Below are positions 22,479 through 34,526 of a stretch of DNA of 64,000 nt, in pieces. The position numbers were made by a program, and so were the translations under genes. The notes below the pieces were generated by a model. It worked only from the letters and a program-made list of their open reading frames with translations. It made no database searches and was not told the origin of the DNA. Source of the DNA: Nilaparvata lugens (lineage: Eukaryota; Arthropoda; Insecta; Hemiptera; Delphacidae); NCBI RefSeq assembly GCF_014356525.2, contig NC_052511.1, forward strand, positions 51,915,449 to 51,979,448, given 5' to 3'. Position 1 is the stretch's first letter, and each line of letters starts with the position of its first letter.

Positions 22479-22650
22479 AGCGTGGGTAAAGCCCTACGAC
22501 TGGCAATTAGCTGTTGAATGACGGCGGTTGAGCTCGACTGTCATTGGACGAGGCAAGACTACTTGGAATTCTCAGGCGTGTGACTGTTGACCAATAACAG
22601 TAGAGCTCAAACTTATTGGTCAACAGCTTACGCAGGGCTTCACCCGCACT
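22479..22650. mobile_element. MITE with GCGTGGGTAAAGCCCT ends
   Basis: Inverted ends AGCGTGGGTAAAGCCCTACG and its diverged complement CGCAGGGCTTCACCCGCACT enclose about 130 bp with a second inverted pair (CTGTTGACCAATAA / TTATTGGTCAACAG). No coding. Single copy here. Confidence 0.65.
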
Positions 22651-23244
22651 CTAAAATTACATTCTGCAGCTCGATGAACAAGCTTTTAGTTTAATAGAAA
22701 TTGATTATTGTGTGATAACAGAAACAAGTATCTCAGGTCGTTTCCATCAGTTGTTTTGAAAATATTTCATCATTTCCATTCAATATTGATACTTACCATA
22801 TCATCTTTACAACAAAGAAATTCAAATAATATCATCTAATTCTCTTTGAAAATAGTAACGACATGAATCTGGAAGGTTTGCTATCCTTTAATTATCATGA
22901 CCTCACTTGCAAGTCCCTGAACAATCATTTGGTGCAAGTAAAGTGTGAATCTTGTTCATGAAGTGACACATAACCTAGCTACATTTGGATTGTTGTATAA
23001 ATTAGAATTGAAACCGTTTTGGGCTTATAAGCCTGTGGTACTTTTCTGTAAGTTGAGTAATTCTGAATGATTGCAATCAAAATTATTCTTGAACACAAAT
23101 TTGAGTCCATTGATTCATTCATTCTTTGAGTTGACCTACTCATAGCATTTATGTCAATGAGTTAACTTTTTTTGTGAATATCAAGACAATATTCCAATAA
23201 TAATGGAATCGAATATTGGAGAGAATTTTAAGTAGATTATAATT
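22651..23244. other. no gene seen
   Basis: AT-rich; contains the second copy of the 20460-20510 segment. Confidence 0.45.
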
Positions 23245-23700
23245 ATTTCATGAATATTGAAAACATTAGAACAGCGCAATAATTCAATGGAATGATACAA
23301 AAACGTAGGTTTGAAGCCAATTGGAAGATTTTTTTTATTGATACTGTATAGAGAATGAGATTAAGGATATAATCCAACAGAATGATACAGCACGTTACCC
23401 GACTGTACACAGCAAAAAATGGTCCGAACTTGAAGGAAAACTATTTCATGAACATATTAAAAGTATGAAAACAACGCAATAATCCAAAAAAACAACAACG
23501 ATAATGATACTACAACGTTACTACAAACCTACTGTAGGTTACACAACAATAATATTGTTGGTGCGAATTTGAAAAAAAAACATGTTTCTATGGATATTGT
23601 TCATTGAAAACATGAAAATAAGACAATAATCCAATAGAATTATACAATTACGGTGGTACAAACCCACTGAGGGCTATACAACAATACAATGAAATAACAC
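23245..23700. repeat. degenerate tandem repeat, about 180-200-bp unit
   Basis: The order 'ATTGAAAACAT..CGCAATAATTCAATGGAATGATACAA..GTAGG' recurs with divergence at about 23255-23310, 23450-23545 and 23600-23690. Old tandem duplication. Confidence 0.55.
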
Positions 23701-23929
23701 CAAAATTGTTATCGGATGTTGAATAAAGGAGGACAAGAAATTGTAGGCTAACACACAAAGTAAGAATGGCCGAAGGGTAGGAGAATAAGTGTAAGGTGGT
23801 CGTGTCAAACCGAATTGTGTGAGAGAGATACGATGGAATGGAGAAGAAAGAGAGGATCGTAGCCACTGATGAAAGCCACCAGATAGTGATACGGTTTTCT
23901 GCTTTTATGTACATTGGCTGAAGGGGATA

Positions 23930-24850
23930 GCGAAACGGTGAAAGGTTATGGAGGTGAAGAAAAAGTAAAAGAAGAGGGAGAAAAAGAACGGAGAGGAGAT
24001 GTTGAGGGAGAAACAAAGAGAATGGGAAGCATGGGAAAATAGAAGGAAGCCCAGGAGCAGAGGGAGGAGAAGGAGGAGAAGGAGAGGGAGAAAAATATTG
24101 AGGATGAGGAGAAGGAGGAATAGAAGAAGATAAAGAGGAAGAAGGAAGTGATAGTAGAAGTAGGTGAGGAGGAAAGAGAAGGAGGAGAAGGAGGGAACAG
24201 GAAGAGTAAGAGAAGAAGGAAATGCAAAAGAAGGATGAGATAGATGGGAATAAGGGAAAGGAGGGAGAATGAAGAGCAAAAGGGAGAGGAGAAGAGAAAA
24301 TTTAACATGAATTAATAGACTAAGACCAATAAGAACAATAAGATCTTAAACTAGATTGAGAAGAACAAGAAAAGAATAATAGGAAGATGGTGAAGGAGGA
24401 AAGGGAGGAGGTATGGGCAGGAAAAGCAGGATCACGTGGATTAGAAGGGGGATGAGAAAAGGGAAAAAAGGAGTAGATGATGAAGAAGGTGGAGAAGGAG
24501 GTGAAGGAGGAACAAGAGTAGAAGAATAATGGATGAGAGAAGGAGGAGGAATAAAAGCAGGAGGAGGGGGAGGGGAAGGAGAAACAGCAGAAGGAGGAGA
24601 GAGAATGGAAGAAAGCGAATGATTGGAAGGAGGAGGAGAAGCAGAAGGAGAAGGGGTAGAAGTAGGAAATGGAGGACAAGTAAGAGAAGAAGAAAAATGA
24701 GGAGAGGGTGAGCAGGAAGGAGGAAAAGAAGATGAAAATGAATATGCGAAAATGGAAAGAAGTAGAGGCCTTAGGAAAATAGAAGGAGAACGTTCAAGGT
24801 GATAGACAAGGAAAATGAGGGAAAGAAGAAGGTGAGAGGAAAGCAAACCT
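23930..24850. repeat. purine tract, about 0.9 kb
   Basis: Almost all A/G on the plus strand with GGAGGA, GAAGGA and AGGAGA strings. Five overlapping Ser/Pro/Phe-rich minus-strand frames (up to 172 codons) and the Arg-rich plus-strand frame 24529-24711 are by-products. Confidence 0.9.
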
Positions 24851-25150
24851 ATCCCTAGGGACAATTTTACGGAGCAGATACTCTTTCCTGTACGGTGTCT
24901 TTCTCTTATCTATCCTTGCCTAACATTGCAGGGTTCCTTCCAAACCAAACACTACCAGAGCAGATGTGAGAAGATGCTCGTCCACCGATAACATATTGTA
25001 GGCCTACTGCTTCGATCTGCCACGAGGAAGTATCGAAAAATGAAATGAAATGAAGAAGATTTAAAGTAGAAGGGTCAATTATAGAGGTGAAGATAGAAAG
25101 TAAGGAGACAAAGAGAGGTGGGCACGGATGTAATTGTTATCAAATGGTCA
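24851..25150. other. no gene seen
   Basis: Mixed composition; nothing recognised. Confidence 0.45.
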
Positions 25151-25265
25151 CGTTGAACTGTTGGTCCCGGCTGAAGTATGACAGTCGTAAGGCCCATTGA
25201 CGGCTTAAATGATATATCCAGGCGGTGGGACCTTCCCGCAAAGGGACTCCCCACCAACAAAAGCC
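25151..25265 (+). mobile_element. SINE-C-like tail segment
   Basis: GTTGGTCCCGGCTGAAGTAT, CAGTCGTAAGGCCCATTGAC, and a GGTGGGACC..GGGACTCCCCACC hairpin, ending AAAAGCCATACG. The GGTCCCGGCTG block is shared with SINE-B, suggesting a common central domain. A degenerate relative is at 55770-55858. Confidence 0.6.
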
Positions 25266-26347
25266 ATACGAATTTGAAAGGTAGGTGAGAGAAAGTGATG
25301 AAATTTGAAATTGTCGAAAGAGGTAAGAAGGGAAGGGAGTATGTGAGGGATGAAAATCAATGTGAAGAAAAAGATGAGAAATTAGAAGAGTGAGGAGGAG
25401 GAATAGGAGGACGAGGAGAAAAAAGAAGATTAAGAGTTATTGTGAGTTATTTGACAATATCGGATATTGGTAAGGTACTGGAAGTTTCAAATCGAAATTG
25501 GATAAAATGTAAGGGATGAGGGATTTGCGAGAATAAGTAACTAATGGAGAAAATAAAGGATTATGAAACTACATTGTCTTGAAAAATGAGGAAAAGGAAA
25601 GAAGGAGAAACGAGTTTAAATTAAAAAAACAAAAATTAATGAGTTTCATGAGTTCCAATGGAAAAGACAAAAATTCGTGGAACAAGTAAAGGAAAAATAT
25701 AAATCAAAATAATAAATTAAGGAGGCAGCCATGACACAAAATCCGAGAACAAAGGAATATGATCAAGAGAATAGTCAATGAAAAAACAGAGAAGGAGAAA
25801 GTTATTTCCAAAACACAGCGTTCTACAAACTGTAGATCGTAGAATCTACAAAATTAAAAATTTGATGCATAAAATTGATAAAATTTCACAGATACTAAGA
25901 AATTCTAACGAAACATGTAGCAAACACAATTTTTTGGGAAGCAGAGAAAGATTATTGGACAGAATAAGGGAAAAATAACTGGAAAATCAAGAAAGGAAAT
26001 GTTTTTGTGAAAGAATTTAGTGTGAAATGAAGCGGACTTCACTCCATACACACACACACGATGGTAGCTCTCCACCCTCCAGAGAGTGTATTACTGTTAT
26101 CTGCCCTACCCCTCAACAACTCAGGATCAAAGGATCTCGTATCAAATCCACAACAGAAGCTGCTGGATTCAAAGTGATTACACCCCAAAATTCAAGATGT
26201 CACTCTCTCCTCTTTATAAAATATCATAATATTATTAAATAATAATATCGTATATCATTTTTTTGTTTAATGAGTTATTTGTTGTCAATAACAGTCGTGC
26301 TGAGAAACCTCCTGGTTTAATAGAACCTGGTTAAATTGTATAATAGA
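25266..26347. other. purine-biased, no gene recognised
   Basis: 25260-25640 is GA-rich. A 66-codon frame (25778-25978) has a basic/asparagine-rich product without motif. Nothing else seen. Confidence 0.4.
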
Positions 26348-26941
26348 CTAGACGTCAGGCTCGCTTCGCTCGTCATATCCGTCTAGCCAGGGGGCTCCGC
26401 CCCCTGGACCTCCGACTGGATCGTCCGGAAATGAGATCAGCGGGCTCACTTCGCTCGTCTGCATTTTTCATTTGAGCATGCTCCATTCCATCAGAAAGTC
26501 AAAGTACTGAGGAAACGCAGAAAAGCTGAGAAAAACGCTGATTTTGGGCGTATCTTTGATGAAATATCAAAGTCACCTCATCACAACATTTTTAGACCCT
26601 ACCTAAACCTCTGTCTAAAAATTTGGACATTTTCTGTCTATTACTTGATGAAAGAACTGAGAAAACGCTAATTTTGCGTGTATCTTTGGCGTTAGTTCAA
26701 ATTCCTTCCAACACAACATTATTACACCCTAGCTTAGCTTCTGTACTAAATTTGAACAATCTCTGTTCATTTGTTCTCGATAAATCCAAGAAAAAGCAAA
26801 ACAAATCGCTGAAAAAACGCAAATTTTGGGCGTAGCCAACTGAACATACCTACCAAATTCGAACGTTTTTGGTCCGGTACATTTTTAGATCTGCGAGTGA
26901 GTGAGTCAGTGAGTGAGTGCCATTTCGCTTTTATATATAGA
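26348..26941 (-). mobile_element. non-autonomous Helitron, complete, reversed
   Basis: On the minus strand it begins TCTATATATAAAAGCG (26941 leftward) and ends CTAG at 26351-26348, with the expected flanking A and T. The 3' hairpin GGGGGCTCCGCCCCC is intact. The interior holds repeated GCTGATTTTGGGCGTATC-type units (also in 36172-36831). 594 bp, no coding. Confidence 0.85.
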
Positions 26942-28488
26942 TAGATTCTAGAAAATTTATCTGATATGTACACGAGTGAACAATTTACTGTGAAATCAAT
27001 AGAAATTTCTCACTCTTGTAATAGATAGCAAATTTGACTATTCTCGACTTGCAGTTATGAGAAAGAGATAAACTCCACCTTATCAAAATAGCTCTGTTGA
27101 TTATTATGATTCCTAATGGTGATTCTGCAGTGATAAAGAAAATGATGTAAGATATGTCGTTCCCGACTACCTAAAAAGTAATCGTCATCTCTCTCATCAT
27201 CATCCATCCCACTCATTACCCACGGACAAGTCTAAGAGCTTATGTGGGCATCACCCTCAATATTATTGATTATAATAATTACGATAATTACGATAATAAT
27301 AATTATAAGCAATCATTATTGATTATGTAATGAGCGTAATTGTTAAAAGGATGGTAAAGTGACCAAAGGGATGATGATGATGATGATGACGGATGAATTG
27401 TTTTACATGACTTCCGAGACTTCCTCTATTCCAAAGTCGTTTTCAAAAAATTCAAGACTGAAGAAATGTCTAAATCATTGAGAGATTTTGTTGTTTGAGA
27501 AATAAACAGAGTAGATAACAAGAGATCACGTGTGAACAACAGCAGGGAAAAATGTAGTTGATGAGAACACAACAATAAAACAGTAGAAGAACATATTGCA
27601 TAATGAATTATGAAAATGAACAAGAAAAAGCTTGCTGACAAAAATGTGAATAATGAATTATACAAGAAGCTGTAGACGTCAGAAAGGGTGAAACAAGGTC
27701 CCCGACACCCTTTCTGAATTATTTCCAACCACTCGCTTTCCTCTGTATCTCAATTTCCACCTTCGTTTCGAATTTTCCAGTTGAAACTTCAACTTTTCCT
27801 ACTTTCCCAACAGCCGGCACTTGTATGCACGCTTGTTGAAATATGTACACTTTAATGTTATTAGATTAATAAAGGAGAAAATCTGTTCGAAACTTTCGAG
27901 AAAAGCGACAATTTTCCTCCGTCGTAACTTATCTTACGTCCGAGCGATTATGAATTCGGAAAATCTGGCTCTCTACTCCTTAGAGCAACAAAATAATAGA
28001 GTGCTCAAGTGCAAAATTCACAACGTTGTTACTGCTCTACAGATCCTAGTTTTGTGATTCATAGTGTCCAAGCTTCAGATAAATCTCTCGCGCAAAACAT
28101 TGAATCAAAACTTAAGCATCCAGCCAGATGTTGAAGGATAAAATAAGAACATTGGAAACGTTATTATGATTTAGTTAGGCGTTGTGTGAACGAATTTAAA
28201 GACGTCGCAAGAAGGTTAATGAGCTTTAAACATGTGAATTACGACCGCTGTTCAAGTGTGTACCATAAAACCATTCGTTTTGGGCGCTTTATTACTGCGA
28301 ATTTCATTGGGATTTAGATCAAAATTTTGTCATTGGAAGATTCAAAAGTGGACACAGCTGAGACAGCTGAGTCATTGAAAGTTTCCTATCGTAAACGGTG
28401 GGTCAGATTTAGTCTATTCTGAGGACATAGAAGTTTGAATTCTCATCATTTATAATTTTAGAATGGTTTTGTATTGACAAATCTCACT
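26942..28488. other. no gene recognised
   Basis: AT-rich with (GATGAT)n at about 27370-27392 and diverged AATAAT strings near 27270-27310. Minus-strand 100-codon frame 27426-27728 lacks motifs. 27730-28300 has more balanced composition but no identifiable exon. Confidence 0.4.
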
Positions 28489-28647
28489 TATAGGGAGGTC
28501 CACATTATAAAGGGCAGTGGAGAAAGTAAGACAGCGTTGCCGATTCTCTGGCTTGTCACTGCCTTCTATAGGTAATAGCTGATAATATCTATTTCTTATC
28601 ATATCAGCTGTGCTAATAGTGAAGTTGTGTTTCTTTTCTGGCTCAAA

Positions 28648-28945
28648 ATTTTGCAAAATTACTCAAAAAATTCCAATTTTTAGAGATTTGAGTGAAATAT
28701 TTTTGTTTTTAATCAGTTTTTTAATATCAAAATTCAAAATTTTTAGTTTAATCATTAGTTTTGAAGTGGAAATTGGACTTTTTGAAGTGAAAGTGGAATC
28801 TCAACCTTATTCTTTTTGAAACTTTTATTTGTAAAAATTTGGGAGAAGACAGTTTTGGGCTATGCCTGTTGTCTTCTCCCAATCATATTATATTTATTAT
28901 AGTTATGATTTGTAATTGTCAATGAAATAAATAAATAAAATATCG
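28648..28945 (+). mobile_element. LINE/SINE 3' tail (family L), copy 2
   Basis: Same order as 19796-20095, ending GTCAATGAAATAAATAAATA. Inserted in the MITE F copy. It has an internal AGAAGACAG..CTGTTGTCTTCTCCC inverted pair flanking GGGCTATGCC. Confidence 0.7.
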
Positions 28946-29212
28946 GTATATCTGATGTGATATACTGTTCGTTCCGTTCGTCTGTAAAACTTTTCCTTCT
29001 TGATTAAGATGATATATTATATTTCATTCATTAAGATAATATATTTTTCAATGAATGAATGAATGATGAATTTTCAAGATTGTGATTGAGTATTTTGTTA
29101 ATGAGTTATATCTCTACATTGTTTAAAAACGATCAGGCAACGTTACGGAGCTAGAAAAGGATAGCGCTATATGCTTTGTCGAATGATATACAAGGATAGC
29201 ATCAGCAATGTT

Positions 29213-29330
29213 TCATTTATTTCATTTCATTTATTCATAGACAATAGATACAAAGCAGGTAAAAACAACAGGCATTCGCCCAAAACTGCTTTAAACCTTA
29301 ATTTGGAATACACAGTCTAGAGGTTATGTA
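29213..29330 (-). mobile_element. retroposon tail, reversed
   Basis: Reverse complement reads GGGCGAATGCCTGTTGTTTT..ATTGTCTATGAATAAATGAA, with a GCCTGTTGT block and (AAAT)-type tail like family L. Second insertion into the same MITE F copy. Confidence 0.5.
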
Positions 29331-29587
29331 AATGATAACTTAATTCACACACTATTTTGAGTCCTAAAAATGTATGTACTACAATAATTTCGAATTTATC
29401 AGATAAATTAATTTCAAAATACAAATCCAAACAAAAATCTTCCTTCACAATCACAAAAAAATATTTAAAATTTCACTTGAATCGACAAACTATACTCATG
29501 TTAAAATTCGAAATGTCAAAAAATCTGATCCACGATCATGCTAAAATGTTAATCAAATACTGCCATCATAACGTAGACCTCGCTATT

Positions 29588-30361
29588 GTATCATTCTCGT
29601 ATATCTCGGTAACGAAAAACTCAACCTGTATAATCGACATGAAGGTTGATCGATATCTTACAATGTTCTAATTCCTAATATAATCATCAAATTCAATCAC
29701 GATACTCTCTTATAATCTCGAGCCTGTTCGAGTTTTTTTCAAGATGGTGACCAAAGTTTACACCGTAATCAAATGATGGATGAGAAGAATCTTGTCGTTA
29801 AAAAGTTTACTACTGAAAATATTTCACGGTAATTTGCGACCGATAATTCTCAATAACCTGAGAGAAAGTTGGTGAAGTCCAATGGCGGCTGAGCACTCTG
29901 TGATGTAGTCAAATAAGATTAGGGTGGACAACTTTTGAAAGAAAAGTTGTTACATGGTTTTCAGAGAGCGGTTTTAAAAACCAGAAATTCTTCAATTTCA
30001 TACCCAACCTTCATGAACCATTTAGGTTATTACTGAATTCTTTAAATATTCTGTAGATTAGAAACAGTTGAAATGCCTGGGATCCTCAATTATGCAAAAA
30101 CTACTGCAAAACATGGACGACTTGCTTTATGTGAAGCCTACTCCAACAATTGATATTTTCACACTTTTCTTTTCCTTTTAAAAATTTTCACATCAATTTT
30201 GGTGCACAGCAAAGATATGACATTCATTTTAAAAAATTTTATATTTTTATTAAAATATTTTTATTATATTTTTATATATTTCAATCACTTCAAATCACCA
30301 TTGAAATGAACTCCACTGAAATGAAACCTTTATCCTTTGATAATTATGACCTTTGGATAAA
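29588..30361. other. no gene seen
   Basis: AT-rich; no convincing frame. Confidence 0.45.
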
Positions 30362-30758
30362 TCCTATTATATTAAGCAAGTAATTACTGTATGAATATTT
30401 GTATATATTTTTATATCTGGTTATTTATGATTAACGGATCTCGAAAACGGCTCTAACGATTTACACGGATTTGAAACATAGTGGGTTTATGATATAGAAA
30501 TTCGATTGCACTTGGTCTCATCCTTGGGAAAACTCGCTGAACGACATTAGAAGGATAATTCATCCTTGGCTGAAAACAGCTGTGGATAGTAAAAAAGTGA
30601 GTGGGCGAGTGATTATGTGGAAAATTAAAATATCTCATCCCCGAAATTCATAAGATGACGTATAGCCAGCTGTGAAATATAAACACGATCATTTTAAAGA
30701 ATTGTGTTCTGTTTATCAATAAACAAAAATAACTAGCGAAGTTCGGTGCCCCGATATT
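30362..30758 (+). mobile_element. Helitron-like repeat J, copy 2
   Basis: Colinear with 16774-17149 from TCCTATTATATTAAGC to GTGCCCCGATAT, with small indels. TC follows an A. No coding. Confidence 0.65.
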
Positions 30759-30889
30759 AAATGTTATTCAAAGTATTATTTGAACTGTTTGAGCATTCAT
30801 CAGAGATTCATTAAACTGTGAAAAGTGGATACAGTAGCCTTATTTCTAACACCAAATATCACAAGATAGATAAAATCACGTCACTTATA

Positions 30890-31060
30890 TGGGTTACTTT
30901 ATTCAAATAAATAAAAACACTATAAAACTTGTAGTACTTTAAAACTTTGAAACATTTCAACGACTAGTTTCGACCTACTTTGGCCATTTTCCTGTTTCAA
31001 AGTTTTTAAAAATAGGTTTTCAACTATAGAAGGGCACTACAATTTTTATATTGTTTTTAT
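30890..31060 (-). repeat. Penelope/foldback-like fragment
   Basis: Contains CAACGACTAGTTTCGACCTA and GGCCATTTTC, the complement of GAAAATGGCC..GAAACTAGTCGTT also at 59586-59615. AT-rich flanks. Class is inferred from remembered end motifs. Confidence 0.4.
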
Positions 31061-31354
31061 TAGTTCTCACGAGATGGATATATCACCTGGATTAGCCCTT
31101 GTTTATTTTGACTATTCTGATATTTTTTATAATGTGTGCATATTAAAAAAAATGATTCAATAAGAATGAATAAAATATCAGATTCTCAGATTCACCGTGT
31201 TCAGCATTGTGTTATAATGATTAACTCAAATCATCAAATCAGTTTTTTCCTTCATAAAATATACAGTCAGATCTAGACACTTATAACTTTTCATCCTCAA
31301 GCAGTGACTCTAGGTCACATGATATGCAGTTCTCTAATGTAGCTACTACAACAC
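31061..31354. other. no gene seen
   Basis: AT-rich spacer; nothing recognised. Confidence 0.45.
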
Positions 31355-31573
31355 TATAGTGGGGTCCACGTTATAATGGCAGTGGATAGAGATAGGAGAA
31401 TAGCGATGCCGATTTTCTTCATTAATAAATTATATTTCTACACTGTCAAGAACATAATTGGCATCGTTGTGAACCTAGAAAAGGATAGTACCACCGGCTT
31501 TGTCGGATGATAGACAAGTATAGCAAAACCAAAGTTGATCAAATACTGTCATTATAACGTGGACCTCACTATA
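31355..31573 (+). mobile_element. MITE family F, copy 2
   Basis: 219 bp, same length and order as 5076-5294, ends TATAGTGGGGTCCACG and its complement. Only scattered substitutions separate the two copies. Confidence 0.85.
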
Positions 31574-32008
31574 TGTGACTTTCCCTTTTTTAGCATTTTA
31601 TGTAGCAACTATGTAGCTTTGTTTATCCCTCAGGTTACTCTGGGTAGAGATATGAGTGTGAGCGAGGGAGATGTGGTTGATCTGATGTCCACAACTGACT
31701 CTCCTCTCTCTCTCACTTCCTCCTATTCTCTTTCTTCTCTCTAAGAGAGAGGGAGAGTCCCAAGGCGACACTCTCCTCCACTCTCGGCTATGAAGAATAA
31801 TCGTGTTGAGTCCCCTGGGGTCCGAAGGGACCCCATAACCTCTCTAGCAAACTCACGCACTTTATGTTTATAGCTGGCCTACCCTGGTTTTCTCTTCAAT
31901 ACCTGTTTATCCATTTCATCTACCCCTTCTTTTTATCCCAGAGTAAAACATGCTTCTTCTTTGACCTGAGCTGAAATCTATTAATTCGTCTATCCATATC
32001 TCATTTTG
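31574..32008. other. no gene seen
   Basis: Includes CT-rich and GA-rich complementary blocks (about 31695-31760) and a CCCCTGGGGTCCGAAGGGACCCC hairpin-like block near 31813-31835. Confidence 0.45.
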
Positions 32009-32285
32009 GTAGAGAGTTAGTGAGAAGGATATTTTGAATATTCTTTCCGAAGAATGGACATTGTAATGTGCAAAGCCCCGCCAATTTATGTAGATGCATA
32101 ACAATATTATCTTTAGTTACTACAAATTGCTTTTCTCATATCTTATACAGTTCAATAATTATTTTCTTAGTCTATATTATTATGTAAATCCATCTATAAT
32201 TTTGCTGTATTGTAAGCTATTATATATAAGTGTATGAGCTAGTATATTTTGTAATCTACATAAATGAAGTAATCAATCAATCAAT
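32009..32285 (+). mobile_element. LINE-C 3' tail, copy 1
   Basis: From GGTAGAGAGTTAGTGAG through TTTCCGAAGAATGGACATTG, GCTGTATTGTAAGCTATTAT and AATCTACATAAAT to (CAAT)n. Other copies: 46553-46838 and, inverted, 56093-56374. A 5'-truncated non-LTR element is likely. Confidence 0.8.
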
Positions 32286-32292
32286 AACTGTA

Positions 32293-32790
32293 AATTAGTT
32301 TTTGTCATAGTCATTCAATCTCAGCTGTTTCTCATGCACGAAATCAAGCCGGTAAATAGCTGTGTGCAGAACAAATAAACATATGATTCTCATTACAGCA
32401 TACTCCACTATAATGAAACCATATGTTTTCCTTTACAGTCGAGAATGTTTCCTAGTTCTGAAATAGGAACAGCAAAACTGCTATAAAAAAATACACCTTC
32501 AGCGCTCCAGATGGAAATTTTGTCAACTTCCACAAAATTCCTGATTTGGAATTTGTGAACTAGGTTATGTTTATAGAATGCATATAGTAACTTCAGCACA
32601 AGCAGGTAATGTTTTCTATTTCTCAATTATTTTTCTTCAGATTATTATGACAAAAAATAGTGTACGTTACTTGGACGTGAATGTATTCTGCAGTGCTCGA
32701 ACGAAATTCTAGTCGAGGCTAACGCCTCGACTAGAAACATCATTCTTGCCTGCAAAAGGCCCCTACTCGTCCTTGTGACGTAAAATACTA
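32293..32790 (-). repeat. dispersed repeat H, copy 2
   Basis: Reverse complement of 3689-4392 without the hairpin insertion, so it serves as the empty site. Contains the hairpin CTAGTCGAGG-CTAACG-CCTCGACTAG near 32711-32736. Begins 8 bp after the LINE-C tail. Confidence 0.75.
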
Positions 32791-33066
32791 ATATGAGTCA
32801 GTAGCCTATTAACAAACATGGATGAAAAACTCTGATCTAATCTAATTCAATCACTTCCCTCCGATTGTGTGTTGATAGAAAGGATATTATACTATATCCT
32901 TTTCAGACAGCTGAAATGCCGCCGAATCATGTAGGTAGACTACATTACAATAATTATTATTGTTCGATAATAGAATTGCATTCAATTTTCATCCTGGTTA
33001 ATAATTTCACATACTCTGAAGAACTCGTTGAATAGTCAGCTATACGGTACTGTCATTTATTGTAAA
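32791..33066. other. no gene seen
   Basis: AT-rich; nothing recognised. Confidence 0.45.
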
Positions 33067-33307
33067 CTAGTTGGTAACCCGTGCTCTGCAAGGGTCTAAT
33101 AGAAAACTTGACAGACTGAAAACGTGACCAACTGAAATCTTGAAAAATTCAAAATAGGCCTTCAACCATCCACGGTAAATTGAGAATCTATATGCAAAAT
33201 CTAAAGTTAATCAGTTGAGTAGTTCAGACGTGATGATGAGTCATTCGTGAATTTCCTATCCCGTATACACGTATATAAGGCAATTGTTTCCTTTATTATA
33301 TTATAGA
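33067..33307 (-). mobile_element. short Helitron, second family (M)
   Basis: On the minus strand it starts TCTATAATATAATAAAGG (33307 leftward) and ends CTAG (33070-33067) with flanking A and T. Hairpin CCCGTGC-TCT-GCAAGGG lies about 10 nt from the 3' end. 241 bp. Its 5' half is related to 63880-64000. Confidence 0.75.
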
Positions 33308-33640
33308 TTAGTGAATAAGCAAAAATATATTGTAACTCACATGAATGAAAATCTCGAATCTAATCTGATCACCAGCTCTCACCATAAATTCTACACAAGC
33401 ATAGGGATCACATGCATATCATTCAAGAAAAAACCCAGTCTGAGAGTATTCTTCGGAAAGAAAGAGAAAATAGCATAAATGGGAGAGAAAAGAATAAATC
33501 CCCACGTAGCCACTCAAAAACTATATAATTACCACATTTTGGTTGAGTATTGGAGTGGACATTACTGCCCAAACTTCACCACATCAACAAATATAGAGAA
33601 GTCATTCTATTCTATTCATTCCATTTATTTCCAGTGTATT
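33308..33640. other. no gene seen
   Basis: AT-rich; nothing recognised. Confidence 0.45.
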
Positions 33641-33815
33641 TTTACTTTCCTTGCCCTATTACCAAAGGTAAGGAAAAAAATTAAGGTACCCCAATTTATA
33701 AATTTCTATACGTTTCAAGGTCCCCTGAGTCCAAAAAACTGGTTTTTGGGTATTGGTCTGTATGTGTGTGTGTGTGGTGTGTGTGTGTGTGTGTGTGTGG
33801 TGTGTGTGTGTGTGT

Positions 33816-33861
<46 letters not shown>

Positions 33862-34526
33862 AGTGTATGTGCGTCTGTGTACACGATATCTCATCTCCCA
33901 ATTAACGGAATGACTTGAAATTTGGAACTTAAGGTCCTTCTACTATAAGGATCCGACACGAACAATTTCGATCAAATGCAATTAAAGATGGCGACTAAAA
34001 TGGCGAAAATGTTGTCAAAAACAGGGTTTTTCGTGATTTTCTCGGAAACAGCTTTAACGATTTTGATCAAATTCATACCTAAAATATACATCAATAAGCA
34101 CTATCAACTGCCACAAGTCCCATATCTGTAAAAATTTCAGGAGCTCCGTCCCATCAATGCAAAGTACGATTTTAGATTCCCAATTATCAGGCTTCAGATA
34201 CAATTTAAACAAAAAAAATCAAGTGGAGTAGATTGAGCATGAAAATCTCTACAATTAATGTTCAGTATCATTTTCACCTACAATTGAAAATAAGCTTCAA
34301 ATTCAAGAAAATATGATTATTCAATTGCAAATTATCATTGATTCTATTGAATCATTCACTATGAAGAGATGGCAGACCTCATGTGTGTCTTCAGCGTTAT
34401 TGCCCTTTCACCAGCTGACTAAAATCTTTGAATAGTAGCTTTGAGATGCGCGGGAACACTAGCGTCAGGTGATCAATTTTCATAACGGCAAGGAAAGTTG
34501 TGTGAGTGCGCCACACCAGATTTTAT
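33641..34526 (+). mobile_element. dispersed repeat I, copy 2, with (GT)n
   Basis: 886 bp, ends TTTACTTTCCTTGCCCTATT and GCGCCACACCAGATTTT, with inward ACTTTCCTTGCC/GGCAAGGAAAGT. Carries about 96 bp of imperfect (GT)n at 33763-33858; copy 1 has only about 22 bp of (CA)n at the same place. No coding. Cys/Val and Thr/His frames over the repeat are artefacts. Confidence 0.8.

Larger units (their letters stand above)
28489..29587 (+). mobile_element. MITE F copy split by two insertions
   Basis: Left end TATAGGGAGGTCCAC with GGGCAGTGGAGAAAG at 28489-28560, middle part (CTACATTGTTTAAAAACGAT, GAGCTAGAAAAGGATAGC, ATACAAGGATAGC) at about 29100-29212, and right end AAATACTGCCATCATAACG..GACCTCGCTAT at 29545-29587. 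The order matches intact F copies (219 bp), so about 540 bp and 330 bp were inserted. Confidence 0.75.

Noticed and set aside
24346..24864. 172-codon Ser/Pro-rich minus-strand frame
   Set aside because: Complement of a purine tract; five overlapping frames are equally open.
29357..29671. 104-codon Lys/Ser-rich frame
   Set aside because: Runs across the junction of a retroposon insertion and the right end of a MITE F copy.
33479..33901. Cys/Val and Thr/His repeat proteins
   Set aside because: Generated by (GT)n within repeat I.
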